A stretch of DNA of 64,000 bases from Sporomusa termitida. GTDB taxonomy: Bacteria > Bacillota > Negativicutes > Sporomusales > Sporomusaceae. Below the pieces are notes generated by a model that saw only the letters and a list, made by a program, of their open reading frames with translations, was not told the DNA's origin and did no database searches. Shown piece by piece: positions 8,869 through 17,240 of the stretch. The DNA lies in assembly GCF_007641255.1 (NCBI RefSeq), contig NZ_CP036259.1, positions 496,001 through 560,000 of the forward strand, in the 5' to 3' direction. Every line of letters starts with the position of its first letter. Within the stretch, counting starts at the first letter, position 1. The translations under genes were made by a program, and so were the position numbers.

Positions 8869-10593
8869 CTACGCTCCGGCCTGCCCCCGATGCAGGCGGC
8901 TGTATATCCCGCCTTGTTGCAATAGTTGTTCGTGACTGCCTTGTTCCATGATGCCGCTTTCCGTCAATACAACGATGCGGTCGGCGTTGCGCACCGTCGC
9001 CAGCCGGTGGGCGATAACCAGTGTCGTGCGTCCCTTGGACAGCTCAGCCAGCGATTGCTGGATTGCCGCCTCGGTCTGGGTATCCAGCGCGGAAGTGGCC
9101 TCGTCCAAAATGAGAATGGGCGGGTTCTTCAAGAACATCCGGGCAATGGAAAGCCGCTGCTTCTGCCCGCCGGAGAGCTTCACTCCGCGCTCCCCGATGA
9201 TGGTGTCAAGCCCGTCCGGTTGCTCCCGGATGAACGCGTCAAGCTGGGCTCGCCGGGCTGCCGCCCATATCTCCTGCTCCGTGGCGTCCAGCTTGCCGAA
9301 CTGGATGTTTTCCCGGACCGTACCGGCAAACAGGAAAACGTCCTGCTGCACCACACCGATCTGCCGTCGCAGGGAATACAGCGTCATATCCCGGATATCC
9401 ATGCCGTCGATGGCAATGTGCCCGGCCTCTGGTTCGTAGAAGCGGGGCAGCAGGCTGCACAGGGTGGTTTTACCCGAACCGGAGGCTCCCACAAAGGCGA
9501 CCGTTTCACCGGCGCAGACGGACAAATTGATATTCTCCAGCACGGCCTGTCCCTGGTTATAGCCGAAGGTAATGTTTTCATATCTGATATCGCCCCGCAG
9601 AGAGCTCACCTCTACAGCACCGGCAGCATCCTTGATTTCCGGCTCGGTGTCCATGATTTCAAGGAAATTCTTAAAACCCGCCATGCCGTTGGGAAAGCGG
9701 ACGGAAAAGGCGGCCAGCATCTGAACGGGCGTCACCATCACAGTTGCCAGCAGGATGAAGCTGAACAGCCCGCCGCTGCTCATGCCTCCGTTTAAGGTAA
9801 ACCAGCTCCCTCCCAGCAGGGCCAGAACCGGCAGCAGGTTGATGAAAATATAGGTAACGGCCTCATTTTTGGCAGTATTCTTGAAACCCTCGATTTTCGC
9901 CTCACAGAATTTTTGGTTGTCCTTCATAAACAGCTTTCTCTGATAATTTTCGTTGGCAAACGCCTGCACCACGCGGATACCGCCGATGCCGTCCTCCAGC
10001 CGGGATATAAAGCCCCCAATGGCTCCGAACATACGCCCTCTGGCCGCCACCAGCCTTTGCATAAAGTAGATGTTCATGGCCAGCAGCATCAGGACAAAGA
10101 CACCCAGTAAAAGCGCAAGCTGCCAGTTGGCGCAAAACATCAGGAACAGGGAGCCGATCAGGGTAAATACCGCAATCAGGAAATGCTCCGGCCCGTAGTG
10201 GGCCATGTTTCCCACATCCAGCAAATCATTGGAAATCCGGGAAGCAAGCTGCCCTGTCTTATGATTATCAAAAAAGCGGAAGGAAAGCTTCTGCATGTGG
10301 GTATAAAGCTCCGTGCGCAGGTCAGTTTCGATATACAGGCCCAGCCGCTCCCCCCAATAGTCCACCACATATTTGAGGGCGGTATTGACCAGGTAGACGC
10401 CCGCAAGTGCGGCGCAGGAAGATAAAATCAAGCCCCAGTTTCCGGCGGGCAGGAGGGTGTCCACGATGCGACTCACTGTGAAGGGAAAAAGCAGCCCCAG
10501 CAGAGCCGCCGCCACCGCACAGAACAAATCCAGAAAAAACAAGCCTTTGTAGGGGCGGTAGTATTTTAGAAAGCGTTTCATGTTTTTAACCAT
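8869..10593 (-). CDS. ABC exporter half-transporter (MsbA/YbtPQ-like)
   Basis: A fused membrane domain (residues 1 to about 310, six helices) and nucleotide-binding domain make a 574-residue half-transporter that should homodimerise. The ATPase motifs are GASGSGKTTL, LSGGQKQRLSIARMF and LILDEATSALD. The ATG at 10593 has AGGAGAGGT upstream; the frame stays open to 10707 but the extra 38 residues are not family-like. Exporter-fold proteins in siderophore operons either secrete the siderophore or, like YbtPQ and Irp6, help import it. The sequence cannot decide between these. Confidence 0.88.
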   Translation of the reverse strand: MVKNMKRFLKYYRPYKGLFFLDLFCAVAAALLGLLFPFTVSRIVDTLLPAGNWGLILSSCAALAGVYLVNTALKYVVDYWGERLGLYIETDLRTELYTHMQKLSFRFFDNHKTGQLASRISNDLLDVGNMAHYGPEHFLIAVFTLIGSLFLMFCANWQLALLLGVFVLMLLAMNIYFMQRLVAARGRMFGAIGGFISRLEDGIGGIRVVQAFANENYQRKLFMKDNQKFCEAKIEGFKNTAKNEAVTYIFINLLPVLALLGGSWFTLNGGMSSGGLFSFILLATVMVTPVQMLAAFSVRFPNGMAGFKNFLEIMDTEPEIKDAAGAVEVSSLRGDIRYENITFGYNQGQAVLENINLSVCAGETVAFVGASGSGKTTLCSLLPRFYEPEAGHIAIDGMDIRDMTLYSLRRQIGVVQQDVFLFAGTVRENIQFGKLDATEQEIWAAARRAQLDAFIREQPDGLDTIIGERGVKLSGGQKQRLSIARMFLKNPPILILDEATSALDTQTEAAIQQSLAELSKGRTTLVIAHRLATVRNADRIVVLTESGIMEQGSHEQLLQQGGIYSRLHRGQAGA

Positions 10594-10736
10594 TTTACCT
10601 CTCCTTTCAGCGGCAGTAGAGTAATTTGGGCAATAAGAAACCAGGCGCAGGCCGCGCCCGGCTAAAGGGCAGAGATATATAATGTTCTTTTGCGCAATTC
10701 TGTCCATCTATGCAGCACTTAGGGTTACCTTGACGC

Positions 10737-11705
10737 CTAATGCAAGACAACACTGTCCGCAATCGTTTCAATCGCCAGTTTTATACCCAGCGGCGAGCCC
10801 GTCATGCAAGCGGGGTCAAGGAAATACGCATTTCCTGCTTGCACGGCTTTTAACGATTTCCAGATATTCGAATCTGCGGTGCCCGCCTCCAAAAAAGTTG
10901 GTTCATAGCCTGTTTTCTCCGAGCCGAGCTTACCAATAATAAAGATGTAATCAGGGTCGAACTCCGCTAATGACTCCAGCGCTATCTGCCCAAATTCCTC
11001 CGGGCTTCCAGCCGGCGCCGTCAGACCAAGTCCGGTTTCATCGTCAAAGAAAACCTGCTGCCTGGTTACCTTTGTACCAATAGCGCCAAAGGTGTTTTTG
11101 CCAAGGTCAAAAGCAATAAAGAAGGTTTTGTCTTTATATTCGGACAGTTTTTCTCTGGCATCCGTCATTAAGGCATCCACGTCGGCGATATATTGCTCTG
11201 CCTCTTTCTCAGCACCCAGGCATTCTGCATAGTCGTACAGATTGGCTGCCCAGTCTTCGCTGTTAAACAAAACGGTAGGCGCTATTTTACTAAGATCATC
11301 ATAAGCCCCGGTATGTGTCGCCGTACCAATAATCAAATCGGGAGCAACTTCCAGTATTCGCTCCAAATTAGGTTTTGACGGATCCCCTACGTCAATGATT
11401 TCAATTTTATCCGCATACCGTTCGAGTGTTTCAAATCCGCGCATTGCCGTGTGGGCCAGCGCCGCCCCAACCGGGGGGTGACCGAGCACAATAAGGGTTT
11501 CAATGTGGCCGTAATACAGCACCACGACTCGTTCGGGCTTTTCTGCAAGCGTAATGCGATGCCCGTAATCATCCTCCACTGTTCTGGGCCACGCCGCTTC
11601 CCCGGCGGCGCCGCTTGTGCTATCCTTCGCAGGCGCCCCGGCACAGCCTGCCAGAAGCCCTGTCAATAATGCGATTGCGACTAAAAGTCCCAGCGATCTT
11701 TTCAT
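10737..11705 (-). CDS. Iron-siderophore ABC transporter substrate-binding lipoprotein
   Basis: This 322-residue protein has a lipoprotein signal peptide with lipobox LLAGC around residue 20, then a FecB/FhuD-type (TroA-fold) ligand-binding domain with typical segments VEDDYGHRITL, PERVVVLYYG and APDLIIG. It delivers a ferric chelate to the FecCD permeases. It is the first gene of the minus-strand iron operon. Confidence 0.92.
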   Translation of the reverse strand: MKRSLGLLVAIALLTGLLAGCAGAPAKDSTSGAAGEAAWPRTVEDDYGHRITLAEKPERVVVLYYGHIETLIVLGHPPVGAALAHTAMRGFETLERYADKIEIIDVGDPSKPNLERILEVAPDLIIGTATHTGAYDDLSKIAPTVLFNSEDWAANLYDYAECLGAEKEAEQYIADVDALMTDAREKLSEYKDKTFFIAFDLGKNTFGAIGTKVTRQQVFFDDETGLGLTAPAGSPEEFGQIALESLAEFDPDYIFIIGKLGSEKTGYEPTFLEAGTADSNIWKSLKAVQAGNAYFLDPACMTGSPLGIKLAIETIADSVVLH

Positions 11706-11807
11706 TGTTCATTCCTCTTATATCGATTAGTTAGTCTTATCGAACTCAGCATCGGTAAGTATAACAAAGCACGCCGGGCAAGTAAATGGACTTTTTTCGG
11801 CTCGAAG

Positions 11808-12638
11808 CTATACTTTTCCCGCTTTCGCTTCTACCCGAAAATCCGTCGGTGAAATCCCTGCAATTTTCTTGAATATTCGGCTGAAATAATAGGAATCAAT
11901 ATAGCCTACGCACTCCGCCACCTGCATAACAGGGCAGTTGCTTATTCTCAAAAGCTCCTTGGAACGCTCGATACGAAGATCGGTCAAATAACGGATCGGT
12001 GGCATACCGATATGTCTTTGGAACAGCTCTGCAAACCGTTTCCCATCCATGCCATATTGCGCGGCAAGCTGAGCAATAGTAAACTGTCGTGAATAATTTT
12101 CCTGAATAAAAGCAACGGCATCATCGATTAGTTCGCCGACGTTGTCCCGGTGCTCCCTTTTTGCCGACACAACGATTTCTTCAATCAGATGATAAAACAG
12201 GGAGCGGCGATGCAGAGCCGCCTGCCCGCCCTGTGTGGCATCGCTCACCAGCAACTGCAGCATCATGTTCATTAAGCGGGGATTCGTCCCCACAGGAATA
12301 TTGAAATGCCTGTGATAATAGGGAAAGGAAGCGTATTCGTGCTCCGGGATCTTATAGTGAACCAATGCGTAACGCCAAGTTTTGTTTCCAATCACCTCTT
12401 TGTCCAAGCGCATATCCGGCCCGGCATGAATGACCATACCGGGCGTCATCACATAAGGCGTACCGTTGAACGTAAAGCAGGCGCTTCCCTCAATAGGAAT
12501 GATAATACCGCCTGCTTTGGGGTATGTACGCCACCCTTCGCCCTTAAGCCCACTCGGAACGGCATCAGAAACTGTATCAAAAAATGATATTGTTGCCTTA
12601 GAATAATAGTCCATGAGTTCATTTGCGTTAATTTTCAT
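11808..12638 (-). CDS. AraC-family regulator of iron uptake
   Basis: The 276-residue protein has an N-terminal cupin-like sensing domain (about residues 20-160) and a C-terminal double helix-turn-helix (about 180-270), ending in the usual CVGYIDSYYFSRIFKK and ISPTDFR. It sits between the binding-protein gene and the TonB receptor. AraC regulators in that position commonly sense the imported siderophore and activate its own uptake genes. That function is inferred from context. Confidence 0.88.
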   Translation of the reverse strand: MKINANELMDYYSKATISFFDTVSDAVPSGLKGEGWRTYPKAGGIIIPIEGSACFTFNGTPYVMTPGMVIHAGPDMRLDKEVIGNKTWRYALVHYKIPEHEYASFPYYHRHFNIPVGTNPRLMNMMLQLLVSDATQGGQAALHRRSLFYHLIEEIVVSAKREHRDNVGELIDDAVAFIQENYSRQFTIAQLAAQYGMDGKRFAELFQRHIGMPPIRYLTDLRIERSKELLRISNCPVMQVAECVGYIDSYYFSRIFKKIAGISPTDFRVEAKAGKV

Positions 12639-12778
12639 GCTTTCCCCCTGCGAAACAGATTTACGCCGCGCTTCAGGTTATTGAACGGTCAAAGACCCGG
12701 GAAAAATCCAGGTGTTTCAGACAGATATCCATTTACTTAAATTTTATTGCTTGCTATGCTGTAACCATTAGTTTTTTT

Positions 12779-12802
12779 GATATTGATAATCATTATTATA
12801 TC
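12779..12802. promoter_or_regulatory. Fur box
   Basis: GATATTGATAATCATTATTATATC-type palindrome (quoted in halves: GATATTGATAAT then CATTATTATATC). It keeps the core TGATAATCATTA of the Fur consensus. It lies between the AraC gene and the TonB receptor, so iron repression of one or both is expected. No other operator is evident in 12639-12928. Confidence 0.85.
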
Positions 12803-12928
12803 AAAAAAAAGCCATTATTTAAAAGTATTGCCAAATTTTTGTGTTATAGCGCAATGACCAAACGGTCCTGTGGCTGGAAGCAGCCAGGCAGACAATGTAT
12901 TTCCACCAACAGAAGGAGTTGACACAGC

Positions 12929-15145
12929 ATGAAGAAAAAATTGTCCCCCGCCAGAAAGCGTCTGCTTTACGCCCTGATCGGCAGCAGCCTGTTCTGGCAC
13001 ACGCCGGTAACCTATGCCGAGGATACGGCGGCAACGGCCGCAGCTGCCGGTGAGACGGATAGCAAACCGGATTCTGCCGCTCAGCGTGAATTCACCCTGG
13101 AAAAGATTGAAGTGACCGCCGGCAGGGATACTCTGCCCCCGCCCTACGCCGGCGGCCAGGTGGCCCGGGGCGGCAACGTTGGCATTCTGGGCAACAGGGA
13201 TTTCATGGACACGCCCTTCAGCATCACCAGTTATACCGTCCAGACTATGGAAGATCAGCAGGCCAGTACCTTGTACGACGTGCTCAGCAACGATTCCTCC
13301 ATCAGGTTCACCACCTCCAACGGACATTTTGTCGAAAATTATAAGATCCGCGGATTCGATGTAAGTTATCAGCATCTTTATTTTAACGGCATGCAGGGTT
13401 TGGCACACTTCGATCATATTCCGGTTGAATTTCTGGAACGGGTGGAGGTGCTCAAAGGACCCAGTTCCTTTCTCTACGGCGGCGTGAACACCTCGGTGGG
13501 CGGCGCTATCAACCTGGTGCCCAAGCGCGCCGGGGAGGAAGACTTTGCTTCTTTTACTGCCGATTATACCTCCTCGTCTCAGTTAGGCGGCCATCTTGAC
13601 CTAGGGCGCCGCTTCGGCAAAAATAAAGAATTCGGTGTCCGCTTCAACGGCGTATATGCGGACGGCGACACCGAAACCGACGGACAGTCTAAGAAACGTC
13701 AGTTGGGCGCCCTGGGGCTGGATTACCGTCACGACAGATGGCGTTTATCCCTGGATGCCTTCAGTTCTGAGGAATCGTTTGACAACGGCTCCGTTGCCAT
13801 GTATGGTCTAGCCGGCGGCTACGTGAAGGCGCCGGACGCTTCCGCCAACCCCTTTCCAGGCATCTATGGCAAAGGCCGGAATAATGGTTTTCTTTTTAAA
13901 AGCGAATACGACGTTAGTGACAATGTAACCGCTTATGCCAGTATGGGCAAACTGGCAAACAGGGGAACCGGTTTTCTCTCCGGCACTAACGTCGTCGGTT
14001 TCAAGTCAAATGGCGACGGCACGATCAGTATGCTTAAGCAAAACTGGTGGCAAGACAGCGTTGCGGCCGAACTGGGCTTGCGCGGCAACTATCGGACCGG
14101 CGCGGTTAACCATCAACTGGCCGTAGGCTACAATGCTATGGATACGGAATCCGCCTTTGCCTGGAACCGGATAACCGGCATTGCGACAAATATTTATAAC
14201 CCCACATCTCTCGCGTCCTATCTAGCCGCACTGCCGACCCCGTCCAAGTCGGCGAAAACCAGTGAAACCAATCTCTCCAGCCTGTTTATCGCCGACACGC
14301 TTGCTTTTAACGAGGAAAAAGTTCAGCTGACACTGGGGGTACGGCAGCAAAATGTGAAAACCAAAAGCTTCAACGCCACAACCGGCGCCGTGACTGCCAA
14401 GTATGATGAAGACGCCACCACGCCGGCAATCGGGCTGGTAGTCAAGCCGTGGGCCGCTCCGGTATCGCTGTATGCCAACTATATCGAAGGGCTGAGTCCG
14501 GGGTCGGAAGTAACCGATACGGAGGCAGATAACTACGGGGAAGTATTTGCGCCGTACAAGAGCAAACAATACGAAATCGGCGCAAAATGGGACCGTGGTA
14601 CCTTCGCCAATACGCTGAGCTTTTATCAGATCGAAAAACCCAGTGTGATTACGCTTACCCGAAGTGATGGCAAGAAAATTGTCAGTGACGACGCGGAGCA
14701 GCGCAACCGCGGCATTGAATGGAACGCTTTTGGCGCAATCAATGACAAAGTGCGGCTGCTGGGCGGCATCGCCTATACGCGCGCCGAATATACCCGCGAT
14801 GTAAGCACTAAGCAAGGCAATACACCGTGGGGCGTCCCCAAATATCAGGCCAATCTGGGCGTGGAATGGGATACTCCCTGGAATCCTGATTTAACCTTGA
14901 GTGTCCGGGCAATTTTCAGCAATTCCCAATATGTCGATTCCGCCAATACGGTAAAAATACCGAGCTGGGTGCGCTATGACATCGGCACGAAGTATAAAAC
15001 CGTCATTAATAAAGTCCCGGTCACCTTCCGGGCCAGCGTGGAAAATGTGTTTGACAGGAATTATTGGAGCGGCTTATTTGCCGACGGGTATGCCACGGCA
15101 GGCGGGCCCCGCGCCTTTAAATTGTCAGCGTCCATGCAGTTGTAA
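12929..15145 (+). CDS. TonB-dependent siderophore receptor
   Basis: This 738-residue outer-membrane receptor has a signal peptide cleaved after about VTYA (residue 30), a plug domain (about 70-200) with GNRDFMDTPFSITSYT, and a beta-barrel to the C-terminus. Energised by TonB-ExbBD, it imports ferric siderophores into the periplasm. A TonB receptor in a Firmicute-like genome is the clearest sign of a diderm (Negativicutes) host. RBS AAGGAG precedes the ATG, with the Fur box about 130 bp upstream. Confidence 0.95.
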   Translation: MKKKLSPARKRLLYALIGSSLFWHTPVTYAEDTAATAAAAGETDSKPDSAAQREFTLEKIEVTAGRDTLPPPYAGGQVARGGNVGILGNRDFMDTPFSITSYTVQTMEDQQASTLYDVLSNDSSIRFTTSNGHFVENYKIRGFDVSYQHLYFNGMQGLAHFDHIPVEFLERVEVLKGPSSFLYGGVNTSVGGAINLVPKRAGEEDFASFTADYTSSSQLGGHLDLGRRFGKNKEFGVRFNGVYADGDTETDGQSKKRQLGALGLDYRHDRWRLSLDAFSSEESFDNGSVAMYGLAGGYVKAPDASANPFPGIYGKGRNNGFLFKSEYDVSDNVTAYASMGKLANRGTGFLSGTNVVGFKSNGDGTISMLKQNWWQDSVAAELGLRGNYRTGAVNHQLAVGYNAMDTESAFAWNRITGIATNIYNPTSLASYLAALPTPSKSAKTSETNLSSLFIADTLAFNEEKVQLTLGVRQQNVKTKSFNATTGAVTAKYDEDATTPAIGLVVKPWAAPVSLYANYIEGLSPGSEVTDTEADNYGEVFAPYKSKQYEIGAKWDRGTFANTLSFYQIEKPSVITLTRSDGKKIVSDDAEQRNRGIEWNAFGAINDKVRLLGGIAYTRAEYTRDVSTKQGNTPWGVPKYQANLGVEWDTPWNPDLTLSVRAIFSNSQYVDSANTVKIPSWVRYDIGTKYKTVINKVPVTFRASVENVFDRNYWSGLFADGYATAGGPRAFKLSASMQL

Positions 15146-15151
15146 GCAAAA

Positions 15152-15174
15152 GGGGGATCAGCCATAAATCCCCC
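15152..15174 (+). terminator. Hairpin after the TonB receptor gene
   Basis: GGGGGAT and ATCCCCC form a 7-bp stem with a 9-base loop just after the receptor stop. The following T-run is weak (CATTTTG). Confidence 0.6.
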
Positions 15175-15261
15175 ATACATTTTGCTATTCAGATATTTCT
15201 TGAAAAAACTTACATTCCTTTCTCGTTTTTTGTGGTTATTAATTATGGGAGAAGCAGCAAA

Positions 15262-15414
15262 AAAGGTTATGTGCGAATATCTCATTGGAGCGACGTGACC
15301 ACCGGTGAAGTTGGTTCGATGGTCAGAGAAGCAATAAAACGCGGTGAAGATACCATGGCGAAAGAAGCAAAAGCAAATAAGAACAATGCCCGGAACAAAA
15401 TGTTCTGGGCATAA
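15262..15414 (+). repeat. Dispersed small-ORF repeat, copy 1
   Basis: A frame reading ISHWSDVTTGEVGSMVREAI, then KRGED and AKEAKAN, recurs at 16833 and 20769 with high identity in DNA and protein. This copy departs from the others after AKAN and runs straight into a hairpin (TGCCCGGAACA / TGTTCTGGGCA). No convincing RBS or start is present. I do not recognise the peptide. It may be a widely copied small gene or the tail of a longer one. Confidence 0.55.
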
Positions 15415-15465
15415 TTCATATGGGGTTAAGTATGGATGGAATTTGGCTTACGTAACCTGCCAAAT

Positions 15466-15645
15466 TTAAGGTATACCACCGAATTGCCGGATAACTTCGG
15501 TAGCGATGTTCATAAGTTTTGGGTTGGTACCAATCTGGATGTATTGGCGAAGGGCGGTAACGGCCTCTTGCGTGTGGCCAAGGGTTGCCAAAGCTAACCC
15601 ATTAATAAACTACGCATCCGCGTACCGGGGGTCAATAGAAATGGC
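15466..15645 (-). pseudogene. TPR-protein C-terminal remnant
   Basis: On the minus strand this reads AISIDPRYADA, a stop (where TPRs have Trp or Tyr), then a TPR-like helix pair GLALATLGHTQEAVTALRQY and IQIGTNPKLMN, ending at 15466. It is a single tetratricopeptide unit plus tail with an in-frame TAG, so it is not functional. Its 5' side abuts the partial repeat copy at 15641. Confidence 0.6.
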
Positions 15646-15691
15646 GGAAGAAGCAAAAGCAAATGGTGCTGTTCATCAGCATGCGGAATAA
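15641..15691 (+). repeat. Dispersed small-ORF repeat, 3' fragment
   Basis: Seventeen codons, MAEEAKANGAVHQHAE then stop, match the C-terminus of the repeat at 16833. Only the tail is present, joined to the TPR remnant, which points to recombination between repeat copies. Confidence 0.55.
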
Positions 15692-15695
15692 ATGC

Positions 15696-15738
15696 AAGGT
15701 GTCGCGGAGCTTGTACTGAGCTTCGCGACACCTTGTTT
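15696..15738 (+). terminator. Intrinsic terminator
   Basis: AAGGTGTCGCGGAGC pairs with GCTTCGCGACACCTT around a 9-base loop, followed by TTGTTTAT. The same type of hairpin follows repeat copy 2. Confidence 0.75.
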
Positions 15739-15872
15739 ATAATGGATGGTAGTCCGAATACCGAATAGGCTGCTGAGGTAGTTTATTTACCTTTGGGGCT
15801 GTTAAACTCCTATAGGGTAGTTAATTTGCAAATTTTATTATGCCATATCGGCTCATCGAACTCTGCAAGGCA

Positions 15873-15915
15873 AATCCGTCATCAATTGACTTTGGTCAGG
15901 ATGACGGATTTTTTA
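15873..15915 (+). terminator. Intrinsic terminator
   Basis: AATCCGTCATC pairs with GATGACGGATT and is followed by TTTTTATT. It is oriented for the plus strand although no intact plus-strand gene lies upstream. Confidence 0.7.
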
Positions 15916-15932
15916 TTGAGTAGCTCTGACAG

Positions 15933-16742
15933 TTAATTCACAGCGCTTGTTGCATTCGAAGCCTTTACAACAATGCCTTGATCATCAAATTCTACCGTAG
16001 TACCAGCTTCATAAACTTTAATGCCGCCTGCTGACAAAATACTGCCTGCTGACAGCAGCTTGGTATTTTTGTTTAATGTGCCCTGGAGTACTTCGCCTTT
16101 CTCATTTAGACTAATTGCTTTACCAGCCTTAAATTCAACAAGCCCCGAGCAAGCCGAGTTATCTGTGTAGTTTTCAGTTAAAATTTGCAGCCACCCGACA
16201 GGCCGCAGATAGGAATCACTGGCCAAATTACACGTTGCTACCATCCCGTTTTTATGAAAACTTATCTCGCCACTAGATACAAGTATTTGATTTGTTTGAT
16301 TTAGGGTGATACTTTCTTTAGAACCTTTAATTGTACCATTAATCACTTCACCCTTATCATTGAATGTAATTTTTGTGCCCCCCTTAAAGGGAAGAACCCT
16401 GTTTGTCGGTTCCTTAGTTGCATAAGAGTAAACATAGAATGGAACAGGCGTGTAGCCTGTCCTGACAGCAGCCTGCGATGTCCCGGTTTCATATGGCAAG
16501 CTTATATCTTCAGCTAATGTGCCCTCAAAAACCTCGCCATACTCGTTAAGCGTAACAACAGTTCCTTTCTTAAACTTGGGGATATTGGACCAGGTTGCCA
16601 CTATAACCCCAGTCGGCGTTATTCTTGTATTCTCCGTTAAAGTTCTGGTATATTGCGCCGCCTCAACACTTGCAATATAACTGAAAAGTAAAAATGCACT
16701 AAGTATAATCCCGATTAAACCCTTTAGTAAAATTTTTTGCAT
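15933..16742 (-). CDS. Secreted beta-repeat protein of unknown function
   Basis: The product is about 269 residues from the ATG at 16742 (GGAGGG six bases upstream). A signal peptide covers about residues 1-28 (cleavage near SVEA). The mature part has at least four units of the form [FV]-x-x-G-T-x-[VI]-x-[LF]-[ND]-[ED]-x-G-[EI]-V-x-x-G-[TL], for example GTVVTLNEYGEVFEGTL and GKAISLNEKGEVLQGTL. These look like paired beta strands of a solenoid or carpet, as in MORN-like proteins. I do not recognise a named family. It stands alone among mobile remnants and is probably cell-surface or periplasmic. Confidence 0.75.
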   Translation of the reverse strand: MQKILLKGLIGIILSAFLLFSYIASVEAAQYTRTLTENTRITPTGVIVATWSNIPKFKKGTVVTLNEYGEVFEGTLAEDISLPYETGTSQAAVRTGYTPVPFYVYSYATKEPTNRVLPFKGGTKITFNDKGEVINGTIKGSKESITLNQTNQILVSSGEISFHKNGMVATCNLASDSYLRPVGWLQILTENYTDNSACSGLVEFKAGKAISLNEKGEVLQGTLNKNTKLLSAGSILSAGGIKVYEAGTTVEFDDQGIVVKASNATSAVN

Positions 16743-16832
16743 ATAAATCCCTCCATCATTTAGTACCATAAATTCCCTTTCGCTATATACCGCACGATCC
16801 CTTCCGCCTTATGCGGCTTTTTCTAACTGGCA

Positions 16833-16958
16833 ACTCATTGGAGCGACGTAACCACCGGTGAAGCCGGTTCGATGGTCAGAGAAGCGATTAGGCGTGGTGA
16901 GCAGGCCATGGCCGAAGAAGCAAAAGTAAATGGTGCAGTTCATCAAACTGCAGAATAA
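16833..16958 (+). repeat. Dispersed small-ORF repeat, copy 2 (most complete tail)
   Basis: Reads THWSDVTTGEAGSMVREAIR, RRGEQAMAEEAK, then VNGAVHQTAE and stop. The shared DNA starts near CTCATTGGAGCGACGT. No start codon with an RBS is visible, and upstream similarity to copies 1 and 3 fades at once, so this copy is probably not expressed on its own. Confidence 0.55.
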
Positions 16959-16965
16959 ATGAAAG

Positions 16966-17003
16966 ATGTCTCGGGGCTTGTATTGAGCTTCGAGACATTT
17001 TGT
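16966..17003 (+). terminator. Intrinsic terminator
   Basis: ATGTCTCG pairs with CGAGACAT around a partly paired loop, followed by TTTTG. The rest of 17004-17240 shows no other feature; I looked for a glycine riboswitch before the GcvT-GlyA gene and did not see one. Confidence 0.7.
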
Positions 17004-17240
17004 TATATGGGTGGTCTTCTATTGGCTAAGTCTCTAGTTGGCTGAAATAATTCTGAGGAAGGATTAGACAGCTTTGAACTTAGTAAAGAATTTTGCTTAT
17101 CCGGATAAAGGATTTTATTTCTGGAAGGAGAATACTCTCACCTAAATACCCCAATATTTACCATGTTTAGTAGTTATTTAGGTATGAAAACGCGGAGCTC
17201 ATCGCCGGTTTTCTGCAGGAAAATGATGGAGGTTGATAAT

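Noticed and set aside
17004-17240. Glycine riboswitch before the GcvT-GlyA gene
   Set aside because: I found no tandem aptamer pattern or conserved glycine-aptamer core in this stretch.
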